A stretch of DNA of 64,000 nt from contig OX387184.1 in the NCBI GenBank assembly GCA_947561395.2, positions 28,448,766 through 28,512,765 on the forward strand. The letters run 5' to 3'. Shown piece after piece: positions 22,228-34,936 of this stretch. The notes below the pieces were generated by a model, which saw nothing but the letters and a program-made list of their open reading frames with translations, ran no database searches and was not told the DNA's origin. Positions within the stretch are counted from its first letter, which is position 1; the number at the start of each line of letters is the position of its first letter. This DNA is from Buxus sempervirens (taxonomy: Eukaryota; Streptophyta; Magnoliopsida; Buxales; Buxaceae). A program made the position numbers and the translations under genes.

Positions 22228-23871
22228 TGTGAGACATGGGAAAAAATCAAAAATCCTTTTGACTTCCTCTATCATCACACGGGATTAAATAAAACAAAGA
22301 GTAGCCACCATTCAATTTAGGTGTAAATGGACACCAAAATATTAAATAAGCACAAAAGGCAATTTTAGGGTAAAAATAACCCTCCTAAAAAAAACAACCA
22401 GAGATAGGTAAGGGGATTAGGTTATGAACAGGGGAAGGTGTTAGGCACCCCTATTCATCCACACAAGGTGGTTTCCAGGTATTGTTCATGTTTTTCAAAT
22501 AAAAAAAAGGCTTGCTATAAAAATCATGAAATCACAAAAAGACAAAATTATATGGTTTTTTCATATGAATAGCCTAATTGATCCAGAACTTTCAAATATG
22601 ATCATACCATTCCTAGGGTTTCATGATCAACACAAAATTGAGATAAAATCAATTTAAAGTGAAAAATCAACAAATCTGGCTTCAAGTCAAATTCTAGAAA
22701 TCTGGAAAAATATGATTTTTATAAAATATTTCAAAATTGAACTTGAATAGTCCAGGACATAGGTATAGCCCAAATTTCACATTAAATCTGAAAATCAAAA
22801 CCAAAAATACCCACGTTGATGAAAAACACCAAAAGGGGAGAATTTAGACCGTAGGGTCTTCTCTCAATAATGAAAAACAATTTAAAAAAACACATCACGA
22901 AACCCTAGAATTTACTTTCAGGCTTTTGGATCCAGATCTATCATATTGATCATGATAAATCAAAGATCTTAGCCTAAAATCACAAAAATCACGAAAACAG
23001 TGCTGTAGGTGCAAATATGTGGAAAATCCAAATTTTGGAAAATAGTGGGGATCTCATGCTATAGACATCATGGATTCATGTATTCAATCAGATATATCAT
23101 AAAAACAATTAAAACACGATCAAGATATCCAAAGCAGCCACATCTCACAGATTAGAGCACATGGGGGTCTACCCTACGGATCCACCTGTTCTCTTTTCCC
23201 CTAGCTCTCTCTTCACGTTTTACGGCTAGAGAGACTCTTGAGGTACTTAGAGGCAAGTTTAGGAATACCAAATACAAAAGATGGCCTTATTCTACAGCAA
23301 TAGAGATGATCCTATTACTTCTAGAATTGAAAATATGAAATAAAAGGGAAAGGGACTTACCTGGATTGAGCAAGCACGGCAGCAGGGGTTCCTCTTCTCT
23401 TTGAGCTCTTGAGTCTTCAAAATTTCGTGGCTCTTCAGCTTGAGAATCTCACCTCTATTTATAGGCAAGCACAGGGGCAAGGCTGGTCCAGAAGGATATA
23501 TCCTGATCCTTAAGATAGAGTGAAAGACAGAGATAATGCCCATCCATAGCCAACCAAGGTGGCTTCAGTGAATAAAAGACGTAATTCGCTCATTTAAAGA
23601 TATATTGGACTAAAGATAAAGCTCGGAAATCGAGAGAAGAATAAAACTCGCACGAGTCTTTAGTGACCGTAAATGAATTACGGTCCAACGGTGACCGTAA
23701 TTTCAATACGGGTGCGCCTGACCGTAGAGAGATCTCGGGCGCGACCGGCCCGTGAATGAAATACGGGCAAAGCCTGCTTAGTCAATTTTTATGCATTTTT
23801 GACCTGTTTTAAGTTCTAATTACATGTTTTTATTACTTTCTCATTCTGTAGTACAATTTGGGATGTCTACA
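22228..23871 (-). mobile_element. Solo LTR of the same Tat family as the 21-kb element
   Basis: The sequence is homologous along its length to the LTRs at 33213 and 52384, running TGTGAGACATGGG to GGATGTCTACA on the plus strand. It is flanked by perfect 5-bp repeats GCCTC (22223-22227 and 23872-23876). No internal sequence follows, so this is a solo LTR left by recombination. Orientation is minus, as in the large element. It carries its own CCCGTA-type hairpin array at 23665-23776 and a minus-strand TATA box in the CTCTATTTATAGG stretch near 23452. It is visibly more diverged than the two large-element LTRs are from each other. Confidence 0.92.
23665..23776. repeat. CCGTA...TACGG hairpin array of the solo LTR
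   Basis: Four units: CCGTAAATGAATTACGG, CCGTAATTTCAATACGGG, CCGTAG...TCGGGC and CCCGTG...TACGGGC. Positions match the four units of the large-element LTRs, while spacers have changed. Confidence 0.9.
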
Positions 23872-24382
23872 GCCTCAGTCACAAAAAGTCCTTTCCAATC
23901 TATACTTTCTTTATCATCGATTTCTGATTTGATTGTGATATGAACTTTTTGGGTTTTCATTTGAATTTTTTGCTACACATATGTGATTATATTGTGAGAT
24001 TTATTTGAATATTTGTAAAACCTTGACCCTGATTATATCTTAATTATTAAGTTTAATTATTTAAAGTGAGATTATTAGACTAATTAAGTACTTGTGTTAT
24101 GAAGGTGAGGTGGATGTCAATCATGCTTGAGAATTTGGGAAAGCAAATTGAACTTTATTGAAGGTTATTAAGGTAAGCTTAATTAAGGTTATGTTTAAAT
24201 TTAAATTGGCTAAAGTATCCTCCAATTAGTTCTAGTGAATTGGATATCAAATTCTGAAAAATTGAAATTAAATGTGAAAATGAGCCTTGACGTGTGGACC
24301 TTGAATCGCCTGTTGAACTAAATTCTTCAGAAACCATTTGATAAAGGTTTAATGCCCAAATGTCCAATCTTAACATTCGCAC

Positions 24383-26692
24383 TGTAAAACCTTGAATTTT
24401 CCTTAAATAGTAAAATAAATTAATAAATAATATTCTTGAGAGTTATAACTGATGGAAATATTTTATTAATGTAGGGGATGATATAATTAGTGGAGATCCA
24501 GAGTTGGACACAGATCCAACCGTCCGATCATGAGATATCTAGGTATGATTAACACTTAAATTTTAAGAGCTATGATTGGGCGTGCGTATGGAGTCTTTTG
24601 TATATGAGATACATGGGATCAAGGAGTATATATAATAGTTTATTAACCTAAACACATACGATTGGTATTTTTGTTCGTATACTTCAGCCGCAAGCGACAA
24701 ACCAAGCTGAGAACGACTGGAAGAAGGAGGAAGAAAAGACTTGGTTTTGTGTTCTTCATCGTCCAGAGTATTGCTGGGTGATAGAGTTCGTGGTTGTTTA
24801 GAGAAGAGAAGGAGAAACCATCATAGAAAGAGGTAGTGACACTGTTTTGATTGATTGATTGTATTTACGTTCGTTTAATCGCAAAAGCATGTTTTTATGA
24901 GATATATTGATGTATTTAGTTTGATAACCATGTTATAAGTATGTTAGAATGATATTGGACGAGAAAAATCACGTTTTGAAACGTCCAAAAATCGTTGATC
25001 CTTGGCGCTAGTTAAAATTTCAGACCGCCAAACATCGCTGGAAGACTTATCGTCGGCGACCTGTTTTGCACTACCGCCAACCTTTGACCGCCGGGGCGAT
25101 CCTAGGCGCTTCGTGTAGAAATTCTCGACTTTCATAATTTCGGACCTGATTCAATTCCAAACTATTTTTGGACAATTTTAATGATTAATTAAGATGTTTT
25201 AAGACCAAAATAAATTATCTAATTCCCTGTTTTACAGAAAAATAAATTAGGAAGATATTTAGGACATTAGTTGCCAAACTTTGAAAGTAATTGAGAAATC
25301 TAGTTTTTGGAAAACTTAATTATTAATTGATTATCAGAACAACTCTAAATGACACTATAAACCAGAAAACTTCATAAAGAGAATTCAGAGCTCAAATAAC
25401 CTGAATATTGAAGTAATTGACATATTTAACCTTTATATGCCGCTAGACACCAACCCTTATGGAACTATTATATTTTAGGGACTTTTGGAGTCTAGTGGGC
25501 ATAGCTGGTTATGGATCCATAGTTGTTGTTAGATAGTTGAGGGATATGTCATTTGGGTTGAGTTTCTCCCTTGTGTGACGCGCTTCCTTTGCAAGTTAGT
25601 TTGTCTGGGAATGTCCTATGTTTGGAGGGACACCCCGATGAACCGCTGGTGATTCCCTGTACATGTGGATAAGCGACCATCTCCATGTATTGATTCTGGT
25701 ACTGTGTGCTGATGGTACATGCCAACTCTGATGGGTACATGTGCAATAAGTCAGTGACTACGGCTCTTGTCTAAGCTGCGCTGCATGGGACTTGAGTATC
25801 ATTAGTAGCATTGCTCCTAAGCCACACGGTGGTATAGCGATTGGTTGAGAATCATCTCAAAAGGTTTATCTATCTTTGTGAGTCCTACAATGACACTGAA
25901 AATCATAAACACTTGATATTATTATTGTATGCATGCTGGAGGCATGTGATTGAGATATTGATCAGATGTGACTGTTTAGTGCATCCTAGCAATGTATGAA
26001 TTATGTTATTGATTTTGATATTGGATTCTTATAATAGAACTTGCTGAAATTCATCTTTAGAACTGTTTATAATACTATTTTGTATTCATGATTGATACGA
26101 ATGATTATACGAGCCTGCTTAATCGAGATTGCTTAATCGTGTATGAACTGTTATTTTATTTATATGAACTGTTTAAACATGCATGTGTTACCTACTGGGA
26201 TATTCGTATCTCACCCTACTTTTATTTCATTTTTCAGCTGATACGCGAGAGGGGGATCATAGTGATTTCCAGGGAGAGGTAGCTGAGTATTCACCGGAGG
26301 ATTACTTTTACCCAGATATTGTCTGAGGTGGAGGATTGATATAGACTTAGTTATTTTTGATAGATTATTATTCATTTGGTTTGATGTACTAGAGAGATGA
26401 GAGATTAGTGACATTTTATTTTTACCAGACTTTGATATTAATGTTGATGATTAACTATATTGGTTATTGAGGATTTTAGACTACACTTTTGCACATACTT
26501 GTTTCCGCACTCTGGTAGTTAATTAATTGAATGGATTATTTAATTCTTTAGTTTGGTATATTCTTGATGTATATTTGATATGGGCCAGTAACACCTCGGA
26601 TTTGGTTGTTGAACTGAATTCGGGTTGTTACAGTAGCGAACCGGGTTCAGGTCGGGTGCTGGTTTGCACTGACCCGGGTTCGGGGCGTTACA
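24383..26692 (+). mobile_element. Probable solo LTR (TGTAA...GGGGCGTTACA family)
   Basis: Ends are TGTAAAACC and GGGGCGTTACA. Flanks CGCAC (24378-24382) and CGCGC (26693-26697) agree at 4 of 5. A TATA box (TATATATAA, about 24635) and a leader follow 250 bases after the start. The family resembles the sequences at 27.4-29.9 kb and, inverted, at 57629 and 59124. No coding sequence is present; small frames inside show no domain. Confidence 0.6.
24985..25110. repeat. GCCG/CGGC word cluster in the transcribed part of the LTR
   Basis: Words GGCGCTAG, GACCGCC, TCGTCGGCGACC, CCGCC and GGGGCGATCC fall within about 120 bases, several as loose inverted pairs, roughly 350 bases downstream of the TATA box. 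It is less regular than the other arrays. Confidence 0.45.
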
Positions 26693-26789
26693 CGCGCGTC
26701 CAGTACAAAATTTCTAGATTTATTGTTTTGTGCCCAAATTTGAATTACAGCACTCCTATATCTTTCTTGAACCCTCATTAACACTAATT

Positions 26790-27335
26790 TGGGCCAAGTA
26801 TACCTAAGGTACATCCATATATTTCCTAAAGTACACCCATGTATTACCCAAGGTACCACCCAAGTATACCTAAGGTACATCCATGTATTTCCTAAAGTAC
26901 AATCATGTATTACCCAAGGTACCACCCAAGTATACCTAAGGTACATCCATGTATTTCCTAAAGTACAATCATGTATTACCCAAGGTACCACCCAAGTATA
27001 CCTAAGGTACACCCATGTATTACCCAAGTATACCTAAGCCAAACCCATATATTTCCTAAAGTACCCCCAAGTATTACCTAAAGTATACCCCTTGTATTAC
27101 CTTAGGTACCCCTCTTATATTACTAAGGTACCCCCATTATATAACTAAAGGTACACCTCTTATATAACTAAGGTACACCCCTTCTATAACTGAGGTACCC
27201 CTCTTGTATAACTAAGGTACAACCCCCCAAACATACATAAAGTATACCCCCTTGAATGGCTAAGGTAAACCTCTTGAAATGCCAAAGTATCCCTCAAATA
27301 ACACTAAGGTACCCCCCTAGTATGCCTTAGGTACA
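26790..27335 (+). repeat. Minisatellite with 66-bp higher-order unit
   Basis: A 66-bp unit begins at 26855, 26921 and 26987 (accacccaagtatacct...). It is built of shorter 20-22-bp units of the form 'aaggtacaccc..gtatta'. To the right it decays into single units to about 27335. Because 66 is divisible by 3, open frames run on both strands (26647-27027 minus and 26789-27037 plus). These are by-products. Confidence 0.9.
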
Positions 27336-27963
27336 CCATAAGGATTAAGTGGAATAAAGGCTTTGTTGAGGGGAAAATTTGAAAGATAAAAAATAGGGGA
27401 TATAAAAGGATACCCTAACTAAAATTCTAAGTGTTTTAAACCCTCTTCTCTTGTATTGGACATATAGAACGAGAAGAAGTATGTGAGCTTGCTTGAAAGC
27501 TTGAAGAAGAAGAAGGAGGAGAAGAAGAAAGATTGAAGAGAAGTGAGCTTTTCCATTAAACATGTAAGTAGCAAACCCTTCAAACTAAAGTGTATTGCCA
27601 AAATTCGTATTCTCTCTCTAGGGTTTGATTTATTTGAGGAAATGATCTTGCATGTTTGGTTTTGCTTCTAAAATTCATAGGGTTTTGGTTGTATAGCAAT
27701 CTGGTTTAGTTTTCTACTGATTTGTTGTAGATTTCCAACTTACATTGATTATATTTTAGTTTTGGGTTTGAGTTTGGTAGGTTCAATGAGGTTTCATGTG
27801 TTTGGATTTGTGTCCATGTGGATTTGAGAGGAACTTTTTTTTTGGAAGGTGTTTTTAAGTATGTTGGGATGCTTTATGATCATCCCACTTAATGTTGGAA
27901 AGATTAGAAATGGTTTGTATGAGTTTGGTGTTGAAAAATAGCCAAAAAAATTTCAAAACCCAA

Positions 27964-28160
27964 GCTGGCGATTAATTCTAAGAATTGGCGATTAATCCTG
28001 AACCAAAACCCCCCAAAAAAGTCACTGTAAGGACTAATCACGAGACAGGATTAGGTCTCGTGATTAATCTCGAATTAGGATTAGCTCAGTGATTAATGGC
28101 GGACTTAATTGCGAAGCTAATCGCCCAGGGGTGATTAATGGTAGAGTTAATCGTGAACCC
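27964..28160. repeat. Inverted-repeat array, GATTAAT word
   Basis: GCGATTAAT, GACTAATCACGAG, CTCGTGATTAATC, GTGATTAATGGC, GCTAATCGCC and GTTAATCG follow each other as inverted pairs over 200 bases, about 560 bases after the TATA box. This is the same style of array as elsewhere but with another word. Confidence 0.7.
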
Positions 28161-28724
28161 TGTTTTTGACAGTTTTCACCTTTTTCTTCCCCAATAGCTT
28201 CCCAAAAACCTAAAGCTCTTACACATATAAATATGGTTTTACCTCCCATTTGGAACCACTAAAAATACTCCCAAGACCTAATTCCTTACCAATAAAAAGT
28301 CAACTTTCCAGTTCATGCCTAAAATCCCAGTTTTGCCTGATTTTCATGAAAACCACTTCTTGAGTTTGATACCCAAATGAGTGAGTCAGAAGCCCATGAA
28401 ATTATAGAAAATTTGTCTATCCTTCATTAGACTACAATCAAAATTTGAGCCCGAAACTCCAAGTAGATTTGTCTAGAAAAATCATATACCCAAAAGGTCA
28501 ACGTTTTTAACTAGACTTGGAATATTTTTCAAGGTCGAAAACTTTTTGTTTCTGAATCCATTGATTTTTGGTATGGTGACTTTATTGGATATCCTAAGAC
28601 TATCCTACTCATCAAATATGTATTTTGAGGATTTTATAGCATTTGTTTGCTTGATTTGGATTTATGAAAGTGAGATTGAAAAATTCTTATGTGATTTGGC
28701 AAGGCTCTTAGCTTATGGTTTTAT

Positions 28725-28842
28725 TGGTGGTGGATGGGGAATTCCACTTGGCCTCGGTTGACTTGGTAGTGGATGGAGAATTTCACTTGGCATGTGTTAT
28801 GATTTGGCAGTGGATGGGGAATTCCACTTGGCTTGGTTTGTA
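28725..28842 (+). repeat. Three-copy short tandem repeat
   Basis: 'tggatggggaattccacttggc' (with small changes) occurs three times about 40 bases apart. A related single copy appears near 29052. Confidence 0.65.
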
Positions 28843-29887
28843 CACTGAAGCACTAGTTTTACACATTGATTTGAATGGTTTGGTTTTGAGTTGTGAGTCG
28901 TCTAGTTGGGCATTGCTCTTAGTGTAGATCCACAGTGAGTCTAGTCAGGGTGTTAGTGTTGGCTTGTTAGCCTTAATGTCCTTGTCCATATAGCTTTCCA
29001 CTGTGGGGTGTCAGTGAGGCCCTCTTGGGGCATAGAGGTGCTGCGGCAACCATCCACCGTGGGGTATTCCACTTGGCCTGGATTATTGGTTTGGTTGTCA
29101 CTTGCCAGTACATACGTGGGTGCTCCACTTGTTGAGTTGTCCCGAGCTAGGCTTCTCTCTGTAAGTCATGTAGGTGGCAAATGGGCAGTGGTCATTAATT
29201 TAATTTAAAGACACACTAACCCACGAATCCTACCAAGACATGCTTGCAGTGTATGATTGTGTTTATTGAATTGATTTCATGTGTTACATGATTGAGATAC
29301 TTTGACTTAGATTTACACTTTATATTTGTGAATATTATCATGATGTTATAAAATTGCATAAACTGCTTTTAGGCTTGCATGTTTGCTGCTTAGTGGGACT
29401 TTCGTCTCACGTGTGTTTTGTTTTACCGGTTTTGCTTTCAGATCCTCTTGGTGAGCCACGTATTGGGGTAGAGGTTGAGGGTGAGCTTGAGTACAAACCT
29501 GAAGATTACTACCACCCATAGTAGGATTCTCCTTGTGACGTTGTTGTCTTTAGTTTTTAAAACTGTAAATGGATTGTAAATATTCCTTTTGGACTTCTAC
29601 AAATGAGAGATATCTTTTGTATATGTATGTTCATATGATAGAGAGATTGTGAGCATCTTAGTTGCCTTTTTGTATATGCAAATATCATATTTTTTGAGGT
29701 TATTATATAGGTGACCTTTTGTTAGATGGAAACTTTCATTCCATGCTTCTTATGCTATTATGCACTCTGATGATTACATCGTAATTGCCCAGGTTGATTG
29801 TATTAATTTGGTTCTTTTGGATTCATAAGTAGGGCTCAGAGATGGGTCGATGCCATGATAGGGCAGATCCAATTCCGGGGCGCTACA

Positions 29888-31612
29888 ATATTGGTTTCCT
29901 ACTTGGTTTGGTCTTGATCCGCCCTCAATTTTTACAACAAGGGGTATATTTTATATCACCTCCCCATTGATTAGTTATTGGTTTGTATAAACCTTCTCTT
30001 CATTTACCTTCCCTTTTCTTTTTTCTTTTTTTCTTTTTCTTTTTTCAATTTAATTGTTTAAGGGGCACATATGAGACTTCCTTCCTTATGCAACTAGATC
30101 TCACTTTTAACTTCTAACAAGTTCAAGTTCAAACTAAAAATTTTCTATTGTGGAAAGAATTAGTCTTACTGTGATTTATAAGTTACACATAGTGAACAAA
30201 AACTGATTTTATTGTTGCACCATTCTAAATTGCATTGTACAACATAAAATTCATTATTTGGAAAGTTGGCTAAGACCTACTTCTTTATTACTATATTATC
30301 TCTCCTAAGGTTTGATCTACCACATGGGAAGGTTCTAGGCATATTCTTTGGATTGCCCTTTCCACTATTTCACCCCTTATTTTGCTTATAATAGAGGCAT
30401 AGGCCTCATTGTTAAGGGCTGAAATTTTGGGAGAACGAGATTTTGCTAGGATTACCATGCTTTGCTGAATTGCCTACTCATGCTTGCTTGCTTGCTTGAA
30501 GCAAAGAAGGATCTCTTCATAGGTAATTTGCTTTATTTTTCAGATATCTCTATTTCTACATCGTTCTCCTAAGTTGGAGCCTATATGTGCTTGTAAACCT
30601 AGCTAGATCTGAGTTTTTTAAGCTAAGGATGGAACCTAGATCTAGAACCTGAGTATATAGGTTTTGCCTAAATCTGATGTGATATACTTATTTCAGTGCG
30701 TTTTTATTTAATTTTCTTCAAATTACGAAGGCAATGGCTGCGTTGGATCAATCAATGATCTCATACCCAGAGTATTACCTATATTTATATGCATTTTTTT
30801 ATGATTTAACATGCATTTTAACTGATTACACAAGCACACAAGTCCACATGAATTGATTTCTTTATTTATAGGCCTATTATAAGATCTACCATGCTCAATT
30901 AGATATAATAATTTGGCCTTAACTCAAGTTCTCAGGCCCTCTAATATGATTTTAAGTATGAATTGATGATAGGGAGATGACCTTACGGTCAGATCTCCCT
31001 TTAGATTTAATTGAAATTAATCATCAATTTGGATATAAAATTTTACTTGGGTTCTCTCGCTTCATAGAGAAATCTAAGTGAATCATGATCCATGTTTTGA
31101 TTCATTTTAGTGTCATTAGCATGATGTTTGACCTTGATTTGAAATTGATCAAAGCTCAAATCCACTTCTTTTTTGCTATGTTTGAAAGGGTTTTCTTAGA
31201 ATGCAATCTATGTTGGAGTATGAACTTTCTGAACTCATAAGTTCATTATATGTATGAATTTTTTTGAGTGAAACTAGTTTCAGTTGAAATATACATGTTC
31301 ATACTCTTCGTAAATTAATTTTTAGCAATTTGCATGGAGCTAAGTTCACTCCATGCACATTTGAAGTTTGATAGTTTTACAGAATCCAATTACAGAATCT
31401 ATTAGTTCAATAGGAGCATATCTATTTCAATTCAAATCAATTTTGAATGATTTCTATTACTAAGTCTTCCCCTATAGGCCTAGTTTTAAACAAAATTTAG
31501 TTGAATTGGTTGACACTATACTACTCTGTAGAAGAATACAGGATCAACCATGATCTTTTTCAATACTTGGAGGATACACAAAAGCCTCAAATGGACGAAT
31601 CTCTAAAGGGGC
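29888..31612 (+). repeat. Intergenic; contains second copy of the dispersed repeat
   Basis: About 30850-31605 is homologous to the reverse complement of about 1060-1860. The remainder is AT-rich with no recognised gene. Homology ends where a Harbinger-like terminus begins (31613). Confidence 0.45.
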
Positions 31613-32835
31613 ATTTGGCGGGTATTATAGAATCTGGATTCTAGTAGAGTCTGATTCTATAATCTAGAAAGGGTGTTTGGTTGGGTTTTTGAGGCCGAAT
31701 TATATAATCTAATGTCATAATTAAGCCCATAGTCAGAATCTATCCTAAGATGATTATAAAGATTATAGGTATCGGTGTTTAACATCCCACAATCAGCGAT
31801 TATATAGATTGTAAAGAGAGCCCGACACTTTCTCCTCTCTTTGCGCTCCAAAACTTCTTCCAGCAAAAACACAACTCTTCTCCGTCTATAGAAACGATTG
31901 ATAGATACCATCTTTCTCACTCACTTTCTTGCTCTCTACCCCTTTCTTTCTCTCTCCTAGCTCCCTTTTCTTTCTTCCTCTCTCTGTCTCGATCGCTCGT
32001 TCGCTCTTTGCCTTTTTTCCCTCTCACTCTATGCTTCTCTCCCTGTTTCTATCTCCTTTGATCTCTCCCTATCTTTCTATCTCTATATCACTCACTCCTT
32101 GCCTTTCTCGCCCTCTCTTCATCTCACTTGCTCTCTTATACTCTTCCAAGTATAATTTTTTTGTTTTGCCATTTCAATCTAATAGGGTTCCAAGAACATT
32201 GATTTGTGATTCTTTTTTCATCTGTCTTATAGATCATTTCTTGAGGGTATAAGCTTGTTGCTTAAGGTGATTCAAACAACCCTCTCAATCTTTTTTTTTC
32301 TTTCTCTATTTCTCTAGCTTTGGGATTTGGGCTTGTTTGTTGATGATTAATTGTTCTTATAGATCAATTAGCATCCCTCAATCTTTTGCAAGTATATTTT
32401 GTTGCTTGGGGTTGTTTGTTGGCATTTGGTGGGATTTGCATATCATCTTTTTTTGCTTTGGATCTTTTTCTTTCTTTGTTTCTCTATCTCTTTCTTTCTC
32501 TATCAATTGCTCTTGTATTTAGATTTGAAATTAGGGTCAACCAATTGCTCTTGCTTCTTTTTCCCCTTTCTGTTCTATGGATGATCCATTTTGACAACGT
32601 GGAAAGCCTCTAGGACTTTAGGACAATTCAAATAAGCTGTAACATAATCCTCATTACAAGTATCAAAGCTCTCGACTAATTGTTCAAATTAATTACTCAA
32701 AAGTACAAATTTACCCTAGGCATGGCAAAATAATCTAGATAAGCATTTGGCATTCTTATCTATTTGACGAAGCAGCCAAATCAAGAAGATAAACCAATAA
32801 ATTAGTGTTATGAGGATTTGATATGTTGATCTTAC

Positions 32836-33105
32836 AAAGGTGGATGAGGATTTTGTAATGAATTTGGAAGATTGGCATGAAGGAGCATATATGTTATACA
32901 TATTAAGATCTTTTATTAAATCTATTGCTTGTTACATGGCCTTGAAGCAATCAAGACTTCTTTCCAAAACTTCTACAGAGTAATTGCAATTCTTCTTGAT
33001 ACTATCAAACGTCTCATCTGGTATGAGATCGTGTGACCATAAATATTGGAACCGAGCAAGACTATTGAAGTTTTCATCTTCATTGCTGGGCACTGCATTG
33101 CCAAC
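32836..33105 (-). pseudogene. Serine carboxypeptidase-like (SCPL) gene fragment, one exon
   Basis: Read on the minus strand, an acceptor TTTCAG is followed at 33105 by a 90-codon phase-0 exon ending at 32836 before donor GTAAG. It carries the family phrases VGNAV at its start, FQYLWSHDLIPDETFDSIKK, a Cys-Asn-Tyr and YNIYAPSC (around residue 70-77). These match the region of type II/III serine carboxypeptidases after the GNA motif. The catalytic Ser, Asp and His regions are absent. One in-frame TAA lies at codon 58. The fragment sits beside Harbinger-type sequence and was probably captured by a transposon or left from a disrupted gene. Confidence 0.7.
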
Positions 33106-33207
33106 CTGAAATATAAAGAGAAAGTATAGTAGCTTGATAGGATAATTAGCTAAGCTTTATTTTTGCTTAGACATGCAAGTTGTTGAAATGAAAATACAAA
33201 CTATGGC

Positions 33208-33212
33208 ATGGT
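33208..33212. repeat. Target-site duplication, left copy (CATGG)
   Basis: Identical to 54204-54208 on the other side of the 20,991-bp element. Five bases is the usual size for Ty3/gypsy integrases. Confidence 0.95.
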
Positions 33213-34615
33213 GTGAGACATGGGAAAAAATCAATCTAATGATTTCCTCAATCATCACACGGGATTAAATTAAACAAAGAGTCGCCACCATTCAATTTAG
33301 GTGTGAATGGACACCAAAATATCAAATAAGCACAAAAGGCAATTTTTAGGGCAAAATATCCCTCCTAAAAAAAACAACCAGAGATGGGTAAGGGGATTAA
33401 GTTATGAACAGGGGAAGGTGTTAGGCACCCCTATTCATCCACACAAGGTGGTTGCCAGGTATTGTTCATGTTTAAAATAAAGGAAAAAGCTTGCTATAAA
33501 AATCACATAAAATCACAAAAAAAGGCAAAAATATATGGTTTTTTCATATGAATAGTCTGATTGATCCAGAACTTTCAAACATGATCATACCATTCCTAGG
33601 GTTTCATGATCAACACAAAATTGAGATAAAATCAAATAAAATCAATTTAAGGTGAAAAATCCAAAAATCTGGCTTCAAGTCAAAATTCTAGAAATCTAGA
33701 AAAATATGATTTTTATAAAATATTTCAGAATTTAACTTGAACAGTCCAGGACATAGATAAAGCCCAAATTTCACATTAAATCTAAAAATCAAAACCAAAA
33801 ATACCCACGTTTATGAAAAACATCAAAAGGGGAGAATTTAGACCGTAGGGTCTTCTCTCAATAATGAAAAACAATTTAAAAATCATCTCATGAAACCCTA
33901 GAATTTATTTTCAGGCTTCTAGATCCAGATCTACCATATTGATCATGATAAATCCAAGATCCTAGCCTAAAATCACAAAAATCACGAAAACAGTGCTGTA
34001 GGTGCAAAAGTGGCAAAAATCCAAATTTTATCAAAAATAGGGGATTTCATGCTATAAACATCATGGATTCATGTTATTTATTCAGATATATCATAAAAAG
34101 CATTAAAACATGATCAGGATATTCAAAACAGCCATATCTCACAAATTAGAGCACATGGGGGTCTACCCTACGGATCCACCTGTTCTCTTTTCCCCTAGTT
34201 CTCTCTTCACGTTTTACGGCTAGAGAGACTCTTGAGGTACTTAGAGATAGGTTTGGTTACACAAACACAATCAAAGGCTTTATTCTAAAAGAAAAAGAAA
34301 AAAACAGATATGGGGTTCTATTCTAGGGATCCACCTGTTCCCCTTTCCCCTAGTTCTCTCTTCACGTTTTACGGCTAGAGAGACCCTTGAGGTACTTAGA
34401 GACAAGTTTAGGAATACAAAAACAGATATGGCCTTATTCTACAGCAATAGAGATGATCCTATTACTTCTAGAATTGAAGACAGAAAATAAAAAAGGATAG
34501 GGGACTTACCTGGATTGAGCAGGCAGAGCAGCAGGGATTCCTTTCTCTTCTCTTGTAGCTTCTTAGAATTCCTTGGACTCAAAATTTCGTGGCCCTTAGC
34601 TAGAGGAGAGGGCCT

Positions 34616-34625
34616 CTATTTATAG
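34616..34625 (-). promoter_or_regulatory. LTR TATA box (left LTR)
   Basis: CTATAAATAG on the minus strand. The same sequence is in the right LTR at 53787-53796. Transcription would start about 30 bases further along the minus strand. Confidence 0.7.
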
Positions 34626-34825
34626 ACAAACACAGGGGTATGGTTGGTCCAAAAAGATATAGCCTGATCCTCAGGATAGAGAGAAAGTTGGAGATAATGC
34701 CCATCCATAGCCAACCAAGGTGGCCTCAGCGAATAAAAGACATAATCCGCTCGTTTAAAGATATATTGGACTTCAAATAAAGCTCGGAAATCGAGAGAAG
34801 GACAAAACTTGCACGTGTCTTTAAT

Positions 34826-34936
34826 GCCCGTAAATGATTTACGGTCCAATGGTGACCGTATTGGTACTACGGGCGCGCCTGCCCGTAGATTTTTTGCGGG
34901 CGAGATCGGCCCGTGAAGCCAATACGGGCAAAGCCT
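34826..34936. repeat. CCCGTA...TACGGGC hairpin array (left LTR)
   Basis: Four units: CCGTAAATGATTTACGG; CCGTATTGGTACTACGG; CCCGTAG...GCGGGC; CCCGTG...TACGGGC. They are separated by 8-12-base linkers such as GCGCCT, GAGATCGG and AAGCCTG. The array lies upstream of the LTR TATA box in the direction of transcription. Confidence 0.92.

Larger units (their letters stand above)
27336..29887 (+). mobile_element. LTR fragment (…GGGGCGCTACA family)
   Basis: The right end, GGGGCGCTACA, parallels the end of the LTR at 26692. A TATA box (ATATAAAAGG) lies near 27400 and a pyrimidine-rich leader follows. Blocks such as 'gatcctcttggtgagcc' and 'gggactttcgtctcacgtg' correspond in order to blocks in the inverted copies at 57.6 and 59.1 kb. 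The left end is unclear and may include the minisatellite. Confidence 0.5.
31613..33212. mobile_element. Left part of a PIF/Harbinger-like element, split by the 21-kb retrotransposon
   Basis: The stretch GGGGCATTTGGCGGG (31613), a palindrome around 'attatagaatc', and then GGGTGTTTGGTTGGG (about 31669) resemble the ends of plant PIF/Harbinger elements. After a pyrimidine-rich region comes a carboxypeptidase exon (32836-33105). The sequence continues after the retrotransposon at 54204 with Harbinger-type genes. That the two halves belong to one element is an inference from the shared CATGG target site and gene content. The matching right terminus was not found. Confidence 0.45.

Noticed and set aside
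31929-32613. Plus frames rich in Ser, Phe and Leu
   Set aside because: Pyrimidine-rich sequence; no domain or start context.
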